Positions 1-7,274 are shown, numbered from the stretch's first letter. The stretch is DNA of 64,000 nucleotides from Caballeronia sp. dw_19 (GCF_018449515.1 NZ_JAAVUQ010000023.1:62001-126000); one strand, 5' to 3'. The notes: generated by a model from the sequence alone, not told the origin. A program made the numbers and translations.

Positions 1-146
1 TCAGACTGGGTTGGGGATTCGGCCGCCGCACACCGGTACGCTGAACAACTCCCGCGACCGCTCAACGAACCCGCCAGCGCCGACCCCGTCAAGGCCGCGT
101 AGCGCCCGCAGGGCTTGGCCTTGACGGCCATCGGTTCTCGACGCTG

Positions 147-190
147 GTTCATGCGGTGCAAGACGGGTTTTAGGCTTGCACCGCATGAAC
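147..190. repeat. Perfect 16-bp inverted repeat with 12-nt loop (copy A)
   Basis: Arm GTTCATGCGGTGCAAG at 147-162 is followed after 12 bases by its exact reverse complement at 175-190. There is no T tract, so it is not an obvious terminator. It sits in the non-coding part of the element and could be a single-strand origin hairpin, a recombinase core site or an RNA structure. Confidence 0.75.
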
Positions 191-230
191 AACGCCGTAG
201 CTTTTGATGCTTCGTATCGGTGGGTTTTCC

Positions 231-243
231 GTTACGCAGTAAC
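231..243. promoter_or_regulatory. GTTAC-N3-GTAAC palindrome, copy A
   Basis: GTTAC GCA GTAAC. The same palindrome type occurs four times around the ribbon-helix-helix gene at 8618-8884 and again in copy B, so it is probably a binding site of an element-encoded protein. Confidence 0.55.
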
Positions 244-501
244 GGCTGATTGGGGAGCCCCTTGGGGGCGGACGGGGGGAGGGCTGCGAGCACGGAGCGA
301 GAGGCCGCTTGCGGCCGAAGCCCGAGCGCAGCAGACGGCCCGGGCGGGCCGGGCTCATTCCCTTTCCTGGCCGCGACGCGGCCCCTGTTATGTCCTGCGT
401 GAAGCGCCTTGCATGACTTGGTGTTGCGTATTCCACGCCGGCCGCCACGCGGCCCTGATCTCTTCAAGCGCGCACGCGCGTGACCCGGCCGGGGGCGCCA
501 G

Positions 502-586
502 ACATAACGCAAATTAGCGATGGGCGACGGGACAGGGCGCAACGCGCACCTACCCGGCGCCCAGCGCTAATTTCCAAGCGTTATGT
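502..586. other. attC-like imperfect hairpin, copy A
   Basis: The left arm ACATAACGC + AAATTAGCG (502-519) pairs with the right arm CGCTAATTT (565-573) and GCGTTATGT (578-586), the right side having four extra unpaired bases CCAA (574-577). An inner pairing GGGCG/CGCCC extends the stem. The right half resembles the 3' end of integron attC sites (a GCTAA-like box, CCAA, then GCGTTATGT, near the GTTRRRY consensus). The left spacer is shorter than in classical attC sites and no integron integrase is present, so the likeness may be structural only. Confidence 0.35.
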
Positions 587-768
587 TCAATTGGCCGCCA
601 GGCCAATTTACCCCCGGCCTCGTTCCCCGGCCGCAAGGCCGCTGGACCGCTTGTTACTCAGCCTTCGGGCCGACAGGCCCGCACACGATGCCTGTGCGCC
701 TTGATTCGTTCACCTGGATACGTCGTTGACTCTTCGTTCATCCGGCATCGTTGGTGACGTTGCGTCGG

Positions 769-1056
769 TCATTTTTCTTGCTTTTTAATGAGGACCGTTC
801 CGTCATATCGCACCAGCTTTCGCCGAATCCGTTTGATCTTGTCAACCTCGTAGACGACCTCCCATCCATCGGTTTGTCGAGAAGCGATCCGGTCGGGTTG
901 GCTCCAGGCTAGTTTTATATCTTTGGCATCCATTTCTGCCTTGAGACCTGATTTCTCAAGCCACTCATTGTCGACTTGCTTTTGTTCTTCACTAAAAACG
1001 AGATACTCCTTCAAATCCTTCCCAGCCGTGTACAGCAATCCCAGCCACTCAATCAC
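769..1056 (-). CDS. Small unknown protein of the element (copy A)
   Basis: About 95 residues, not recognised. The start chosen is a GTG with a strong ribosome site (AAGGAGA, six bases upstream). A longer frame from an ATG at 1131 would overlap the recombinase gene end and has no such site. The protein starts with a hydrophobic patch (VIEWLGLLY), continues as charged helical sequence rich in K, E and D, and ends very basic (KLVRYDGTVLIKKQEK). It has no cysteines or catalytic motif. It follows the recombinase gene on the same strand and is probably co-transcribed with it. An accessory factor or small DNA-binding protein is possible but unproven. Confidence 0.55.
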   Translation of the reverse strand: MIEWLGLLYTAGKDLKEYLVFSEEQKQVDNEWLEKSGLKAEMDAKDIKLAWSQPDRIASRQTDGWEVVYEVDKIKRIRRKLVRYDGTVLIKKQEK

Positions 1057-1099
1057 TTTTAATCTCCTTGGTGCAACGATTGACCTCTGCTTGCTTTCT

Positions 1100-2281
1100 T
1101 CATTCTGACATCGTCGTTGATTCCTCGTCATTCACTTCGTCGCCATCGTCATCGTCCGCTTCCGCCTCAATAGCAGCTAAGAGAGAAGCGGCATCCAGCC
1201 CCGCCGGGTGCGTCGCCGCATGAATCTCCCGAAGCTTGCCAATCGACACATGCGTGTAAATCTGCGTGCTCGTCAGATCCGCGTGCCCCAGCAGCATCTG
1301 GATGAACCGCACGTCCGCGCCGTTATCCAGCATGTGCGTCGCGCACGCATGGCGCAGCGCGTGGCACGAGCCTTTATCGATTCCCGCACGGCGCATGTAC
1401 CGCGTCACGATCGCGCTCAGTTGTCCCAGCGTGAACGCCGTCCCGTAGTCCGTCAGGAACAGCGTCCATTGCTCCGTATGCACCACCAGCGCCGTGCGTT
1501 CATCGAGCAGATAACGCTCAACCCACGCGCACGCACGCTCGCCGATCGGCACGAACCGGTCACGCCGGCCTTTGCCCTGCCGGATCGCAATCGTGCGCGT
1601 ATCCAGGTCGATATCGCCCAACTGCAACTGCGCGATCTCCATCCGGCGCATCCCCGTGCTGTACAGCACCTCCAGGAGCGCGCGATCGCGCATGCCCGTC
1701 ACCGACTCCAGATCCGGCTGCCCCATCAGCGCCTCGACCTGCGCCACCGACAGCACCACCTTGGGCAACGCGTGAGGCTTTCTCGGCAGCACCAGTTCCG
1801 AGCCCGCGTTGTACTGCACGTATCGCTGCCGGGCGAGCCACCGGCACAGCCCCTTTACCGCCACCAGCAACGTATGCTGGGTGCGGATCGCCAACGCGTG
1901 ACCGTCCGTCTTTCGATGCAAATAAAGATGCCGCTGCCACGTCTCCAGCACCGCCCGCGTGATCTCTTCGGGCTGGCTCAAGCCCCGCGTATCGAACCAC
2001 TTCACGAACTGCTCCAGCCCCCGCTGGCGTGTGCGCTGTGTCGCCGGCGTGCAGCCGGTCATCGCCAGCCAATCCACGTACAGATGCACATACGCCATCA
2101 GCGCATTCGTCGGCTTCTCCTGCGTGCGCCAACCGCCTTCGCGCTGTTTGCGCAACCGCTGTTTCACGCGCGCCGTCACATCGGTCCTTGCGTGTACGCC
2201 CCGGAGGAAGTCCCCTTGGGGGACGACGCAGGACTTACGACGCCAGATTTTTATTCTCTCTGAAGTGTGTGTCGGCGCCAT
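1100..2281 (-). CDS. XerC/D-like tyrosine recombinase (copy A)
   Basis: A 393-residue site-specific tyrosine recombinase. The N-terminal core-binding (SAM-like) domain covers about residues 57-160 and the catalytic domain about 175-350. All catalytic residues are visible: R212 in TGMRRMEI, K237 in QGKGRRDRF, H307 and R310 in CHALRHACATH, H333 in LLGHADLT, and the nucleophile Y342 in TQIYTHV. The C-terminus is an acidic tail (EADDDDGDE). The gene start overlaps the end of the primase-helicase gene by 47 bases, so the two are translationally linked. Such enzymes join DNA at short core sites, here plausibly for integration, excision or dimer resolution of the element. No clear Shine-Dalgarno site precedes the ATG, consistent with coupling. 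The first 50 residues are unusually basic and may be an extension. Confidence 0.93.
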   Translation of the reverse strand: MAPTHTSERIKIWRRKSCVVPQGDFLRGVHARTDVTARVKQRLRKQREGGWRTQEKPTNALMAYVHLYVDWLAMTGCTPATQRTRQRGLEQFVKWFDTRGLSQPEEITRAVLETWQRHLYLHRKTDGHALAIRTQHTLLVAVKGLCRWLARQRYVQYNAGSELVLPRKPHALPKVVLSVAQVEALMGQPDLESVTGMRDRALLEVLYSTGMRRMEIAQLQLGDIDLDTRTIAIRQGKGRRDRFVPIGERACAWVERYLLDERTALVVHTEQWTLFLTDYGTAFTLGQLSAIVTRYMRRAGIDKGSCHALRHACATHMLDNGADVRFIQMLLGHADLTSTQIYTHVSIGKLREIHAATHPAGLDAASLLAAIEAEADDDDGDEVNDEESTTMSE

Positions 2282-5200
2282 TCATCGACTGATCGGCGCT
2301 CAGCTTTACGCTGTCTGCCTCGGCGGCGTTTTGACCATCCCGTCCACCCGCCGACCTTGGGCCAACTGCATCCCGACCAGGGGCCGACCGCTCGGCGTTG
2401 ACCCCCGACCGCTGCGCGTCGTACTGCCATTGTTCTATGTCGATGAGCCCCGACAGGTGAGCCGCCGCGCTGCTATCGCCGTCATACACCAGTTCATATT
2501 CGAAGCCCTGACCGCGCGGCGCTCGGTGAATCAGCATGTATTCAAGCTCGGCCAGGCGCGACAGGTGCAGCTTCGCTTGCGTATCGCTCGCGCCCGTCCA
2601 CTCGCGCACCTCCCGCCGGCTGAACCGCACCGACTCGCGCGGCAACGGCTTCAGTTTTACCGCGCACACAATCTGTTCCAGCACCCGCCGCGTCACCGGC
2701 GGCAACTCGTCCAGACTTCGCCCCAAGACCTCATGCACCAGCGCATTCGCGCTCGCGATATCGCCGACCGTCACCTCGATATACGCGAGCTCCGCCCCCG
2801 CGTGCCGCACCGTTTTGACCTCCCGCTGGTGCTGGTGCAGCAGCGCGATCGTGTCGATCAGGGTTAAGTACTTTTCATGATCACGCCGCATGCGCGTCTT
2901 GTCCGACAGGAACGTCAACTGATCGGCAAACGGGTTCACCACCGCCAACGGTTTTAACAACCGCTGCGCGTTACGGTGTAACGCCAGAATCTGTTCCTTC
3001 TGCGTCTTCAGCTTCAAGCCGCCGAGCGTTCTCTTCTGCCGTTGCAGCCGGTGAATCGCCTCGGTCTGCTCGCGCCCTTCGTCCACCGTCAGGATCAGAC
3101 ACCGATTCAAGAGCTCTTCATCGATCTCGATGGCGGTCGTCGTCAGCATGATCGACACCGGCCCTTCCACCCGGTATTCCTGCGTGACCAAGTTGCCCGT
3201 CTGCGCATCCTTGCCCGTGCTCGCGATCGTCAGCTCACCATCGCTTTGCAAGAGCTTGAGCGCATACGCCGCGCGGCTCGCGCCCTCCTCCTCGCAGATC
3301 GCCAGCACCTTGTGCTTCAGGTTCGTCTCGCCCATGTAGAAGAGGCTCTGCCCGGTCATCGCCGAGTACTTGATCCGCTCCTCCTCCGGCACGAACGCCA
3401 GCACCGCGTCCATTAATGAACTCTTGCCCGCCGCGCTCGAGCTCTGGATCACCACCGCCAGCGGCGCATCCAGTTTTCTGGACACAGCCGCCAGATACCC
3501 CACGATCTTGTTCGTCTCCTCGCCCACCACCCCGCACGCCGCGAAGTCCGCCAGAATCCGCCCGAGCAAATCCGGTTCGCGCAGCAGCTCCAGCGCTGCG
3601 CGCTCGTCGGCCGCGCTCATCTGCACGCCGGTCGCGGGCGCAGCAGCCGCCCCCTGCAACATCTCCAGCTTCAGCAACATGCGCCCGAGATCGGCCTTCA
3701 CCGTCTCTTCCTTTAGCCGCAATTCAGCCGCCGCTCGCGCCACGTAATTCGCCCGCGCTTTCGCGTGATACAGATCAAACGTGTCGACGTGGAACCATTC
3801 GTGGCAACTGGCCAGCACGTTCACTTTCAAGAGGCCAGCAGCCTTCGCGTCAAACCCGCGCACCCGATACCGCACCGCGCCCAATGTGAACACGATCTCC
3901 GCGTCACTCACCACGCATTCGAGAGCAAGTGCCGGCGCGGCAGGCGCAACGCTGGCCGCAACCGTTGCGATCTCCGGCGCTTCGGCTTGTGCCACGTCAG
4001 CTTGCGTCACTTCGGCTTGCACTGCCTCGGGTTCCGGCTCTTCTTTAGCCGCTAATTTAGCCGCTAAGAGAGGAGCCGGCGCAGGCGCAGCAGCAGCCGT
4101 CGCGGCCTCATCATCGTCAACAGCAACAGCATTGCCGCGTAACGCCTGGACTTCCCGAGCGCCTGGCTTCACCGCCACTGACGCCACACTACGCACCGGC
4201 CCCTCCCCATTTCCCAGCCACTCGGCGCTGCGAATCAGCACGCCTAAACTTTTCACCGCCGGGCTCACCTTCAGCGCGTATTCGTTTGCATCCAGCCCGT
4301 GCGGGAACCGCAACCGGTAACACCCGAACCCTTCTTCCGTCAGCCGTTCGGCCAGCTTCACCGCTGCCGCATCACCCGCTTCATCCCGGTCATACGCAAT
4401 CACCACGCGCTCAAGCCCCACCTCGTGGATCAGCGCCAGATGATCCGCTGTGAACCCCTCCACGCCCCACGAGGCTGTCACGTTCCGATACCCCGCACAC
4501 CAGAACGTCAGCGCATCGATCACCGATTCACACAGGATCACTTCCTTCTGACCACGCAAGCCCTCGGCGTTGAACACGCCCCGGCGTGGCCCGGCCAAGT
4601 ACAGGTGATACGCCGTCCCCGGGCGCAGGTTGTCGCCAATCTTGCGCCCGTACAAGCCCGCAACGTGTCCCGCCTCGTCACGCCAGTTGAACACGATGCT
4701 GCCGTTCAGGTGTTCATGCCCGCTCTCGCGGATCACGCCGATCTGCTGCAAGCGGCTGCGGATCGCATCGCCCGCACCGCGGTTCTTCAGCGGCAGACGA
4801 AGCCCAAGCGTCCGGTTCGCAAACCCCAATTTGAAGTGCTCCACTGCCCCCGCAATCCCGCGCTTCTCCAGATACACCAGCGCCTCGGGTGAACCCTTCA
4901 GCGTCTGGTGGTAGTAATCCACCACCTGGTCGAGCAGCGCCGCGTCATCCGCGCTCACCGATACCGGCGACTCCAGCACCCGCACCGTCGAGCGCACCGG
5001 GCCAATAGCGGCTAAAGAAGGAATCCCCTCCCGCAGCAACTCCACCGCGTGCCGAAACGAGATCCCGTTCGCCTTCATGACCCAATCCACCGGACCACCA
5101 CCGATCCCGCACCCAAAACAGTGCCACAGGTTCTTCAACGGCGTCACCACCAGCGAGGGCGTGCCGTCAGCATGAAACGGACAGCGCCCGCGCCAATCAC

Positions 5201-5300
5201 GGCCCGACTTCGCCAGCTCAATCCCGTGCGCACGCACGAGCTGCTCAACCGACACCTCGGCCTTCATGCGCTCAAGCTCAGTTTCGGGAATACGGGCCAT
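2235..5300 (-). CDS. CHC2 zinc-finger primase fused to an AAA+ helicase-like domain (copy A)
   Basis: A 1,021-residue replication protein. The N-terminus is a DnaG-type CHC2 zinc finger (C40, H43, C61, C64 in RCPFHADG and WHCFGCG). A Toprim-like fold follows near residues 255-320, with the acidic residue in VILCESVIDAL and the DRD of VIAYDRDEAGD. A low-complexity Ala/Pro/Glu linker lies near residues 390-470. A P-loop domain near residue 620 has Walker A SSSAAGKSS and a Walker B-like LAICEEEG. Proteins of this layout serve plasmids, satellites and integrated elements by priming and unwinding DNA. The start is fixed by an AAGGA site six bases upstream. The 3' end overlaps the recombinase gene. 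The gene diverges from the XRE regulator. No relaxase or Rep initiator is seen, so autonomous replication is inference. Confidence 0.9.
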   Translation of the reverse strand: MARIPETELERMKAEVSVEQLVRAHGIELAKSGRDWRGRCPFHADGTPSLVVTPLKNLWHCFGCGIGGGPVDWVMKANGISFRHAVELLREGIPSLAAIGPVRSTVRVLESPVSVSADDAALLDQVVDYYHQTLKGSPEALVYLEKRGIAGAVEHFKLGFANRTLGLRLPLKNRGAGDAIRSRLQQIGVIRESGHEHLNGSIVFNWRDEAGHVAGLYGRKIGDNLRPGTAYHLYLAGPRRGVFNAEGLRGQKEVILCESVIDALTFWCAGYRNVTASWGVEGFTADHLALIHEVGLERVVIAYDRDEAGDAAAVKLAERLTEEGFGCYRLRFPHGLDANEYALKVSPAVKSLGVLIRSAEWLGNGEGPVRSVASVAVKPGAREVQALRGNAVAVDDDEAATAAAAPAPAPLLAAKLAAKEEPEPEAVQAEVTQADVAQAEAPEIATVAASVAPAAPALALECVVSDAEIVFTLGAVRYRVRGFDAKAAGLLKVNVLASCHEWFHVDTFDLYHAKARANYVARAAAELRLKEETVKADLGRMLLKLEMLQGAAAAPATGVQMSAADERAALELLREPDLLGRILADFAACGVVGEETNKIVGYLAAVSRKLDAPLAVVIQSSSAAGKSSLMDAVLAFVPEEERIKYSAMTGQSLFYMGETNLKHKVLAICEEEGASRAAYALKLLQSDGELTIASTGKDAQTGNLVTQEYRVEGPVSIMLTTTAIEIDEELLNRCLILTVDEGREQTEAIHRLQRQKRTLGGLKLKTQKEQILALHRNAQRLLKPLAVVNPFADQLTFLSDKTRMRRDHEKYLTLIDTIALLHQHQREVKTVRHAGAELAYIEVTVGDIASANALVHEVLGRSLDELPPVTRRVLEQIVCAVKLKPLPRESVRFSRREVREWTGASDTQAKLHLSRLAELEYMLIHRAPRGQGFEYELVYDGDSSAAAHLSGLIDIEQWQYDAQRSGVNAERSAPGRDAVGPRSAGGRDGQNAAEADSVKLSADQSMNGADTHFRENKNLAS

Positions 5301-5323
5301 GAATCGTCCTTCGGCTAAAAACC

Positions 5324-5400
5324 TGTCAAGACCACTTGAGTGGATTTATAAAGTTTACTATACTGTACTTTAGTCAGGTAAGTGTATTTTCAGGGGATAG
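5324..5400. promoter_or_regulatory. Divergent promoter and operator between primase and XRE genes (copy A)
   Basis: On the plus strand TTGAGT (5336-5341) and TATACT (5359-5364) are 17 bases apart, a good sigma-70 promoter for the XRE gene. The palindrome CCACT-TG-AGTGG (5332-5343) overlaps the -35 box and is a likely operator. An AT-rich spacer follows. AGGGGA at 5392-5397 is the ribosome site of the regulator. A TTGACA on the minus strand (5324-5329) may belong to a primase promoter, but no matching -10 box is clear. Confidence 0.6.
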
Positions 5401-5404
5401 CATC

Positions 5405-5794
5405 ATGGTCTATGCACTTTCTTGGTCGCCAGCCATGTCTTTCCCGTCCCGCTTGACCGAGCTGCGCAAGCAGCGCGGCTTTTCTCAACAAGTCATGGCC
5501 GACGCCATCGGCGTTCATGTCAACAGTTGGAAGAAGTACGAGAGCGGCCAGGCTCTGCCGTCCTCCGAAGTCTTGAAGAAGATGGCCGTGGCCCTCCATG
5601 TCACCGCCGACTTCTTGCTCTTCGATGAACACGAGCGCGGTCCCGACAGCGATCTCACCTTGCAGTTCGAGGCCATCAATCAGTTTTCACAGGAAGAGAA
5701 GCACGTCGTGCGCGAACTACTCGAGGGCTTGATCCTCAAGTACGAAGCACGCAGATGGAATAACCGGACCCCGGAACAGAGCCCGATCCGTTAA
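5405..5794 (+). CDS. XRE-family helix-turn-helix regulator (copy A)
   Basis: About 129 residues from the ATG preceded by AGGGGA at seven bases; an upstream in-frame start has no support. The HTH domain covers about residues 11-65 (SRLTELRKQRGFSQQVMA ... HVNSWKKYESGQALPS), followed by an acidic helical tail that probably dimerises (FEAINQFSQEEKHVVRELLEGL). It is the Cro/CI type of repressor common on mobile elements. It faces the primase gene across a shared promoter with a palindrome on the -35 box, which suggests it represses itself and perhaps the replication-recombination operon. SymE follows downstream after a strong hairpin. Confidence 0.88.
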   Translation: MVYALSWSPAMSFPSRLTELRKQRGFSQQVMADAIGVHVNSWKKYESGQALPSSEVLKKMAVALHVTADFLLFDEHERGPDSDLTLQFEAINQFSQEEKHVVRELLEGLILKYEARRWNNRTPEQSPIR

Positions 5795-5800
5795 CGAAGC

Positions 5801-5873
5801 GCGGGCCGTGAGTGCGTCAACACTCACGGCCCGCTGACCACAACCAACTCACTGAAGGAGTTGACCATGGCTA
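5801..5873 (-). ncRNA. Candidate SymR-like antisense RNA with 14-bp hairpin (copy A)
   Basis: Between the XRE stop and the symE ribosome site lies a perfect 14-bp stem (GCGGGCCGTGAGTG at 5801-5814, loop CGTCAA, reverse complement at 5821-5834). On the minus strand a -10-like TATGAT (5880-5885) sits 17 bases from a weak -35 TTCAGG (5903-5908). A transcript from there would start near 5873, cover the symE start codon and ribosome site, and end in the hairpin, about 73 nt. E. coli SymR is a 77-nt RNA antisense to the 5' end of symE. The hairpin is certain; the RNA is inference. Confidence 0.35.
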
Positions 5874-6091
5874 ACGCCAATCATAAAGCAGCCGCTGGAT
5901 TTCCTGAACGCTCCGTCAAGGTTCAACAGTCTCTTCGCTATCAAGCCTGGCCTTCACACCTGAACAAGCCGCCCAAGCTTTACCCATGGATCAAGCTCTC
6001 CGGGCTCTGGATCGAACACGCCGGATTCCTCCCCGGTCAGCAAGTACGCGTCACCGTCGAGCACGGCAAACTCATCATCACCGCCGCTTAA
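5867..6091 (+). CDS. symE: SymE-family toxin (copy A)
   Basis: A 74-residue protein of the SymE family, the toxin of a type I toxin-antitoxin system repressed by antisense RNA in E. coli and linked there to RNA cleavage or nucleoid condensation. The family core is plain: PWIKLSGLWIEHAGF followed by LPGQQVRVTVEHGKLIITAA at the C-terminus, an AbrB-like fold. The ATG at 5867 is chosen because AAGGAG lies six bases upstream. It follows the XRE gene on the same strand and a hairpin, and ends at a bidirectional terminator. An 11-codon remnant of a second symE tail occurs at 7155-7190. Confidence 0.88.
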   Translation: MANANHKAAAGFPERSVKVQQSLRYQAWPSHLNKPPKLYPWIKLSGLWIEHAGFLPGQQVRVTVEHGKLIITAA

Positions 6092-6098
6092 AACAACA

Positions 6099-6120
6099 AA
6101 GGGCCGCTCACGCGGCCCTT
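6099..6120. terminator. Bidirectional terminator after symE (copy A)
   Basis: Stem AAGGGCCGC / GCGGCCCTT with loop TCAC, followed by a T-rich tract on the plus strand and preceded by A-rich sequence, so it can serve both symE and the convergent immunity gene. The copies first differ just before it. Confidence 0.8.
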
Positions 6121-6173
6121 CATTTTTCATCATCTCCTAGATCTAATTTACGTCAGCGCTTTCTTCGGTCGAT

Positions 6174-6482
6174 TCATGAAGCATTAACGACAAACACGAT
6201 GTAGACCGGCTGCCCTGCAAGCCGGTTCACGACTTCATAAGCTAGGCCAATGCTTTGCTCCACGCTTTCTCCATCGTAGAACCAGTCTTCGTAGGTCAAT
6301 TCGAATTCACCATCTTTGGTCATCCGATACACATCACCACCTAAAACACGCCATCGCTGCTCATTGAATAACTCAAGCGCTACATGTGCATCTGCTAGCG
6401 GAAGCGCAGCCTCATTCAAACCTTTGGCAATTAGGCTGCGTCCGCTTCGCGCATACAGCTCAAGGATTTTAGATATTGGCAT
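6174..6482 (-). CDS. Imm40-like immunity protein for orphan Rhs tip 1
   Basis: A 102-residue small acidic protein directly after orphan tip 1, with a three-base gap, the classic place of the cognate immunity protein. The motifs RVLGGDVYRM and YEDWFYDGES resemble the Imm40 family (GGDVY and a W-Y/F motif) as I remember it. No signal peptide, so it acts in the cytosol by binding the toxin. It probably still protects against sister cells that carry tip 1 in an active rhs gene. Family name is from memory; the neighbour logic is firm. Confidence 0.7.
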   Translation of the reverse strand: MPISKILELYARSGRSLIAKGLNEAALPLADAHVALELFNEQRWRVLGGDVYRMTKDGEFELTYEDWFYDGESVEQSIGLAYEVVNRLAGQPVYIVFVVNAS

Positions 6483-6485
6483 CGT

Positions 6486-7274
6486 TTAGTTTGGAACGAA
6501 TAGTCGGTGATTTATGGCGCCCGCCGCGTCGCGGATGTATTCAAAGACTCCAGTTTTTCCATTGTATTCGCCTGGAATCGTCAACTGGGAGCGTGTGACG
6601 CCGTCGCCACCCACGATCGATTTAACAGTTCCCTCTCCTGAGAAAGCACCGACCGACTGAGGAAAAGCGTGATAGTCGCCTGACGAAGCCTGCGCAAGAA
6701 CCTTGGGCGAATATTGTGTTCCCTCAAAGAAGCTCTTTGCCGTTGCGGACTGCACTCCACTCATTGCACCTGCCGCACCCGCAGCCAAAGCGTTCGCTGG
6801 CACTCCAATCTTGCCGGCGGCCGCCATAGCGGCTGCAGACGACTGGCCAATCGCTGCACGCTCCTTCTCCTGTGCTGCCCGCAGTTGCTGCTGTTCTGCA
6901 GCGGCCTTGTCTGCACAAGCCGTCAGCCCCGTCGGATCACTGAAGTTGATCGGGTTGTTGCCAACGTAGGCATACAGGTTCAGATCATCCTTGTACCCCA
7001 CCGGATCCGTCTGCAGAAACCTCCCCAACGCAGGCGAATACATCCGGGCCTTGTAATAGTACAGCCCCAACGGTGCTACAAATTCACTGCCGTGTGGACA
7101 CGTATCGTCGCCAATCGTAGATGTGGTCGGGACGTCAGCAAGTAGGTGTTTCCCGTTGAACACGGCAAACTCATCATTACCGCCGATTAAAACAATGAAG
7201 GGCCGCTTGACGCGGCCCTTCATTTTCACACCATCATTGACGAGACCTAATATCCGCGCCAGCGTCTGTTTCAA
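6486..7274 (-). CDS. Orphan Rhs C-terminal toxin cassette 1 (5'-truncated)
   Basis: The frame contains the end of the Rhs core (LYYYKARMYSPALGRFLQ, TDPVGYKDDL, NPINFSDPTGL) from about residue 67, a linker like that of the full rhs gene (DKAAAEQQQ ... GKIGVP), and a toxin tip of about 100 residues ending in GKTGVFEYIRDAAGAINHR. The tip family is not recognised by name. The first 65 residues are not Rhs: they are read backwards through a decayed symE tail and terminator, so the annotated ATG is probably not a real start. An 82-bp block at 6989-7070 is identical to one in cassette 2 and nearly so in the full rhs gene, so homologous exchange could activate this silent tip. Confidence 0.8.
   Translation of the reverse strand: MKQTLARILGLVNDGVKMKGRVKRPFIVLIGGNDEFAVFNGKHLLADVPTTSTIGDDTCPHGSEFVAPLGLYYYKARMYSPALGRFLQTDPVGYKDDLNLYAYVGNNPINFSDPTGLTACADKAAAEQQQLRAAQEKERAAIGQSSAAAMAAAGKIGVPANALAAGAAGAMSGVQSATAKSFFEGTQYSPKVLAQASSGDYHAFPQSVGAFSGEGTVKSIVGGDGVTRSQLTIPGEYNGKTGVFEYIRDAAGAINHRLFVPN
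7155..7190 (+). pseudogene. symE 3' remnant
   Basis: Reading plus strand, the bases encode VEHGKLIITAD and a stop, against VEHGKLIITAA and a stop in intact symE. The match continues into the terminator. Upstream similarity is lost. It marks a place where an older copy of the element, or at least its symE end, once stood beside an immunity gene. Confidence 0.85.
7197..7221. terminator. Terminator inherited from the symE remnant
   Basis: Stem GAAGGGCCGC / GCGGCCCTTC with loop TTGAC, followed by ATTTTC. It is the same hairpin as those after the two intact symE genes. Confidence 0.75.

Larger units (their letters stand above)
1..768. other. Structured non-coding region of the element, copy A
   Basis: No convincing gene is seen: the open frames here have no family resemblance and follow the GC skew. 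The stretch is rich in inverted repeats: a 16-bp-arm hairpin at 147-190, a GTTAC-N3-GTAAC palindrome at 231-243, an 85-base attC-like fold at 502-586, and AATTGGCC arms at 589-608. Together with the primase-helicase gene this makes the region a candidate replication origin or recombination site. That is inference. Confidence 0.6.
1..6097. repeat. Tandem repeat copy A (plasmid-like mobile element)
   Basis: This stretch recurs at 9000-15096 with a constant offset of 8,999 bases. All encoded proteins are identical in the two copies and every line of DNA compared matched. The copies part at base 6098 (A) versus 15097 (G), just after the symE stop codon. The match already holds at the first base of the window, so the true left boundary lies outside and copy A is probably incomplete. 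Contents: structured non-coding DNA, a small unknown gene, a tyrosine recombinase, a primase-helicase, an XRE regulator and SymE. Such near identity means a recent duplication, ongoing gene conversion, or an assembly artefact. Confidence 0.95.

Noticed and set aside
502..586. A complete integron.
   Set aside because: There is only one attC-like fold per copy, no integron integrase and no cassette array, so only a structural likeness is claimed.
1..768. CRISPR array or tRNA gene in the repeat-rich non-coding stretch.
   Set aside because: The repeats are inverted, not regularly spaced direct repeats, and no cloverleaf pattern was seen.
1207..2263. Long plus-strand open frames opposite the recombinase and primase genes.
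   Set aside because: They are Arg/His/Pro-rich shadows caused by codon bias of the real minus-strand genes.
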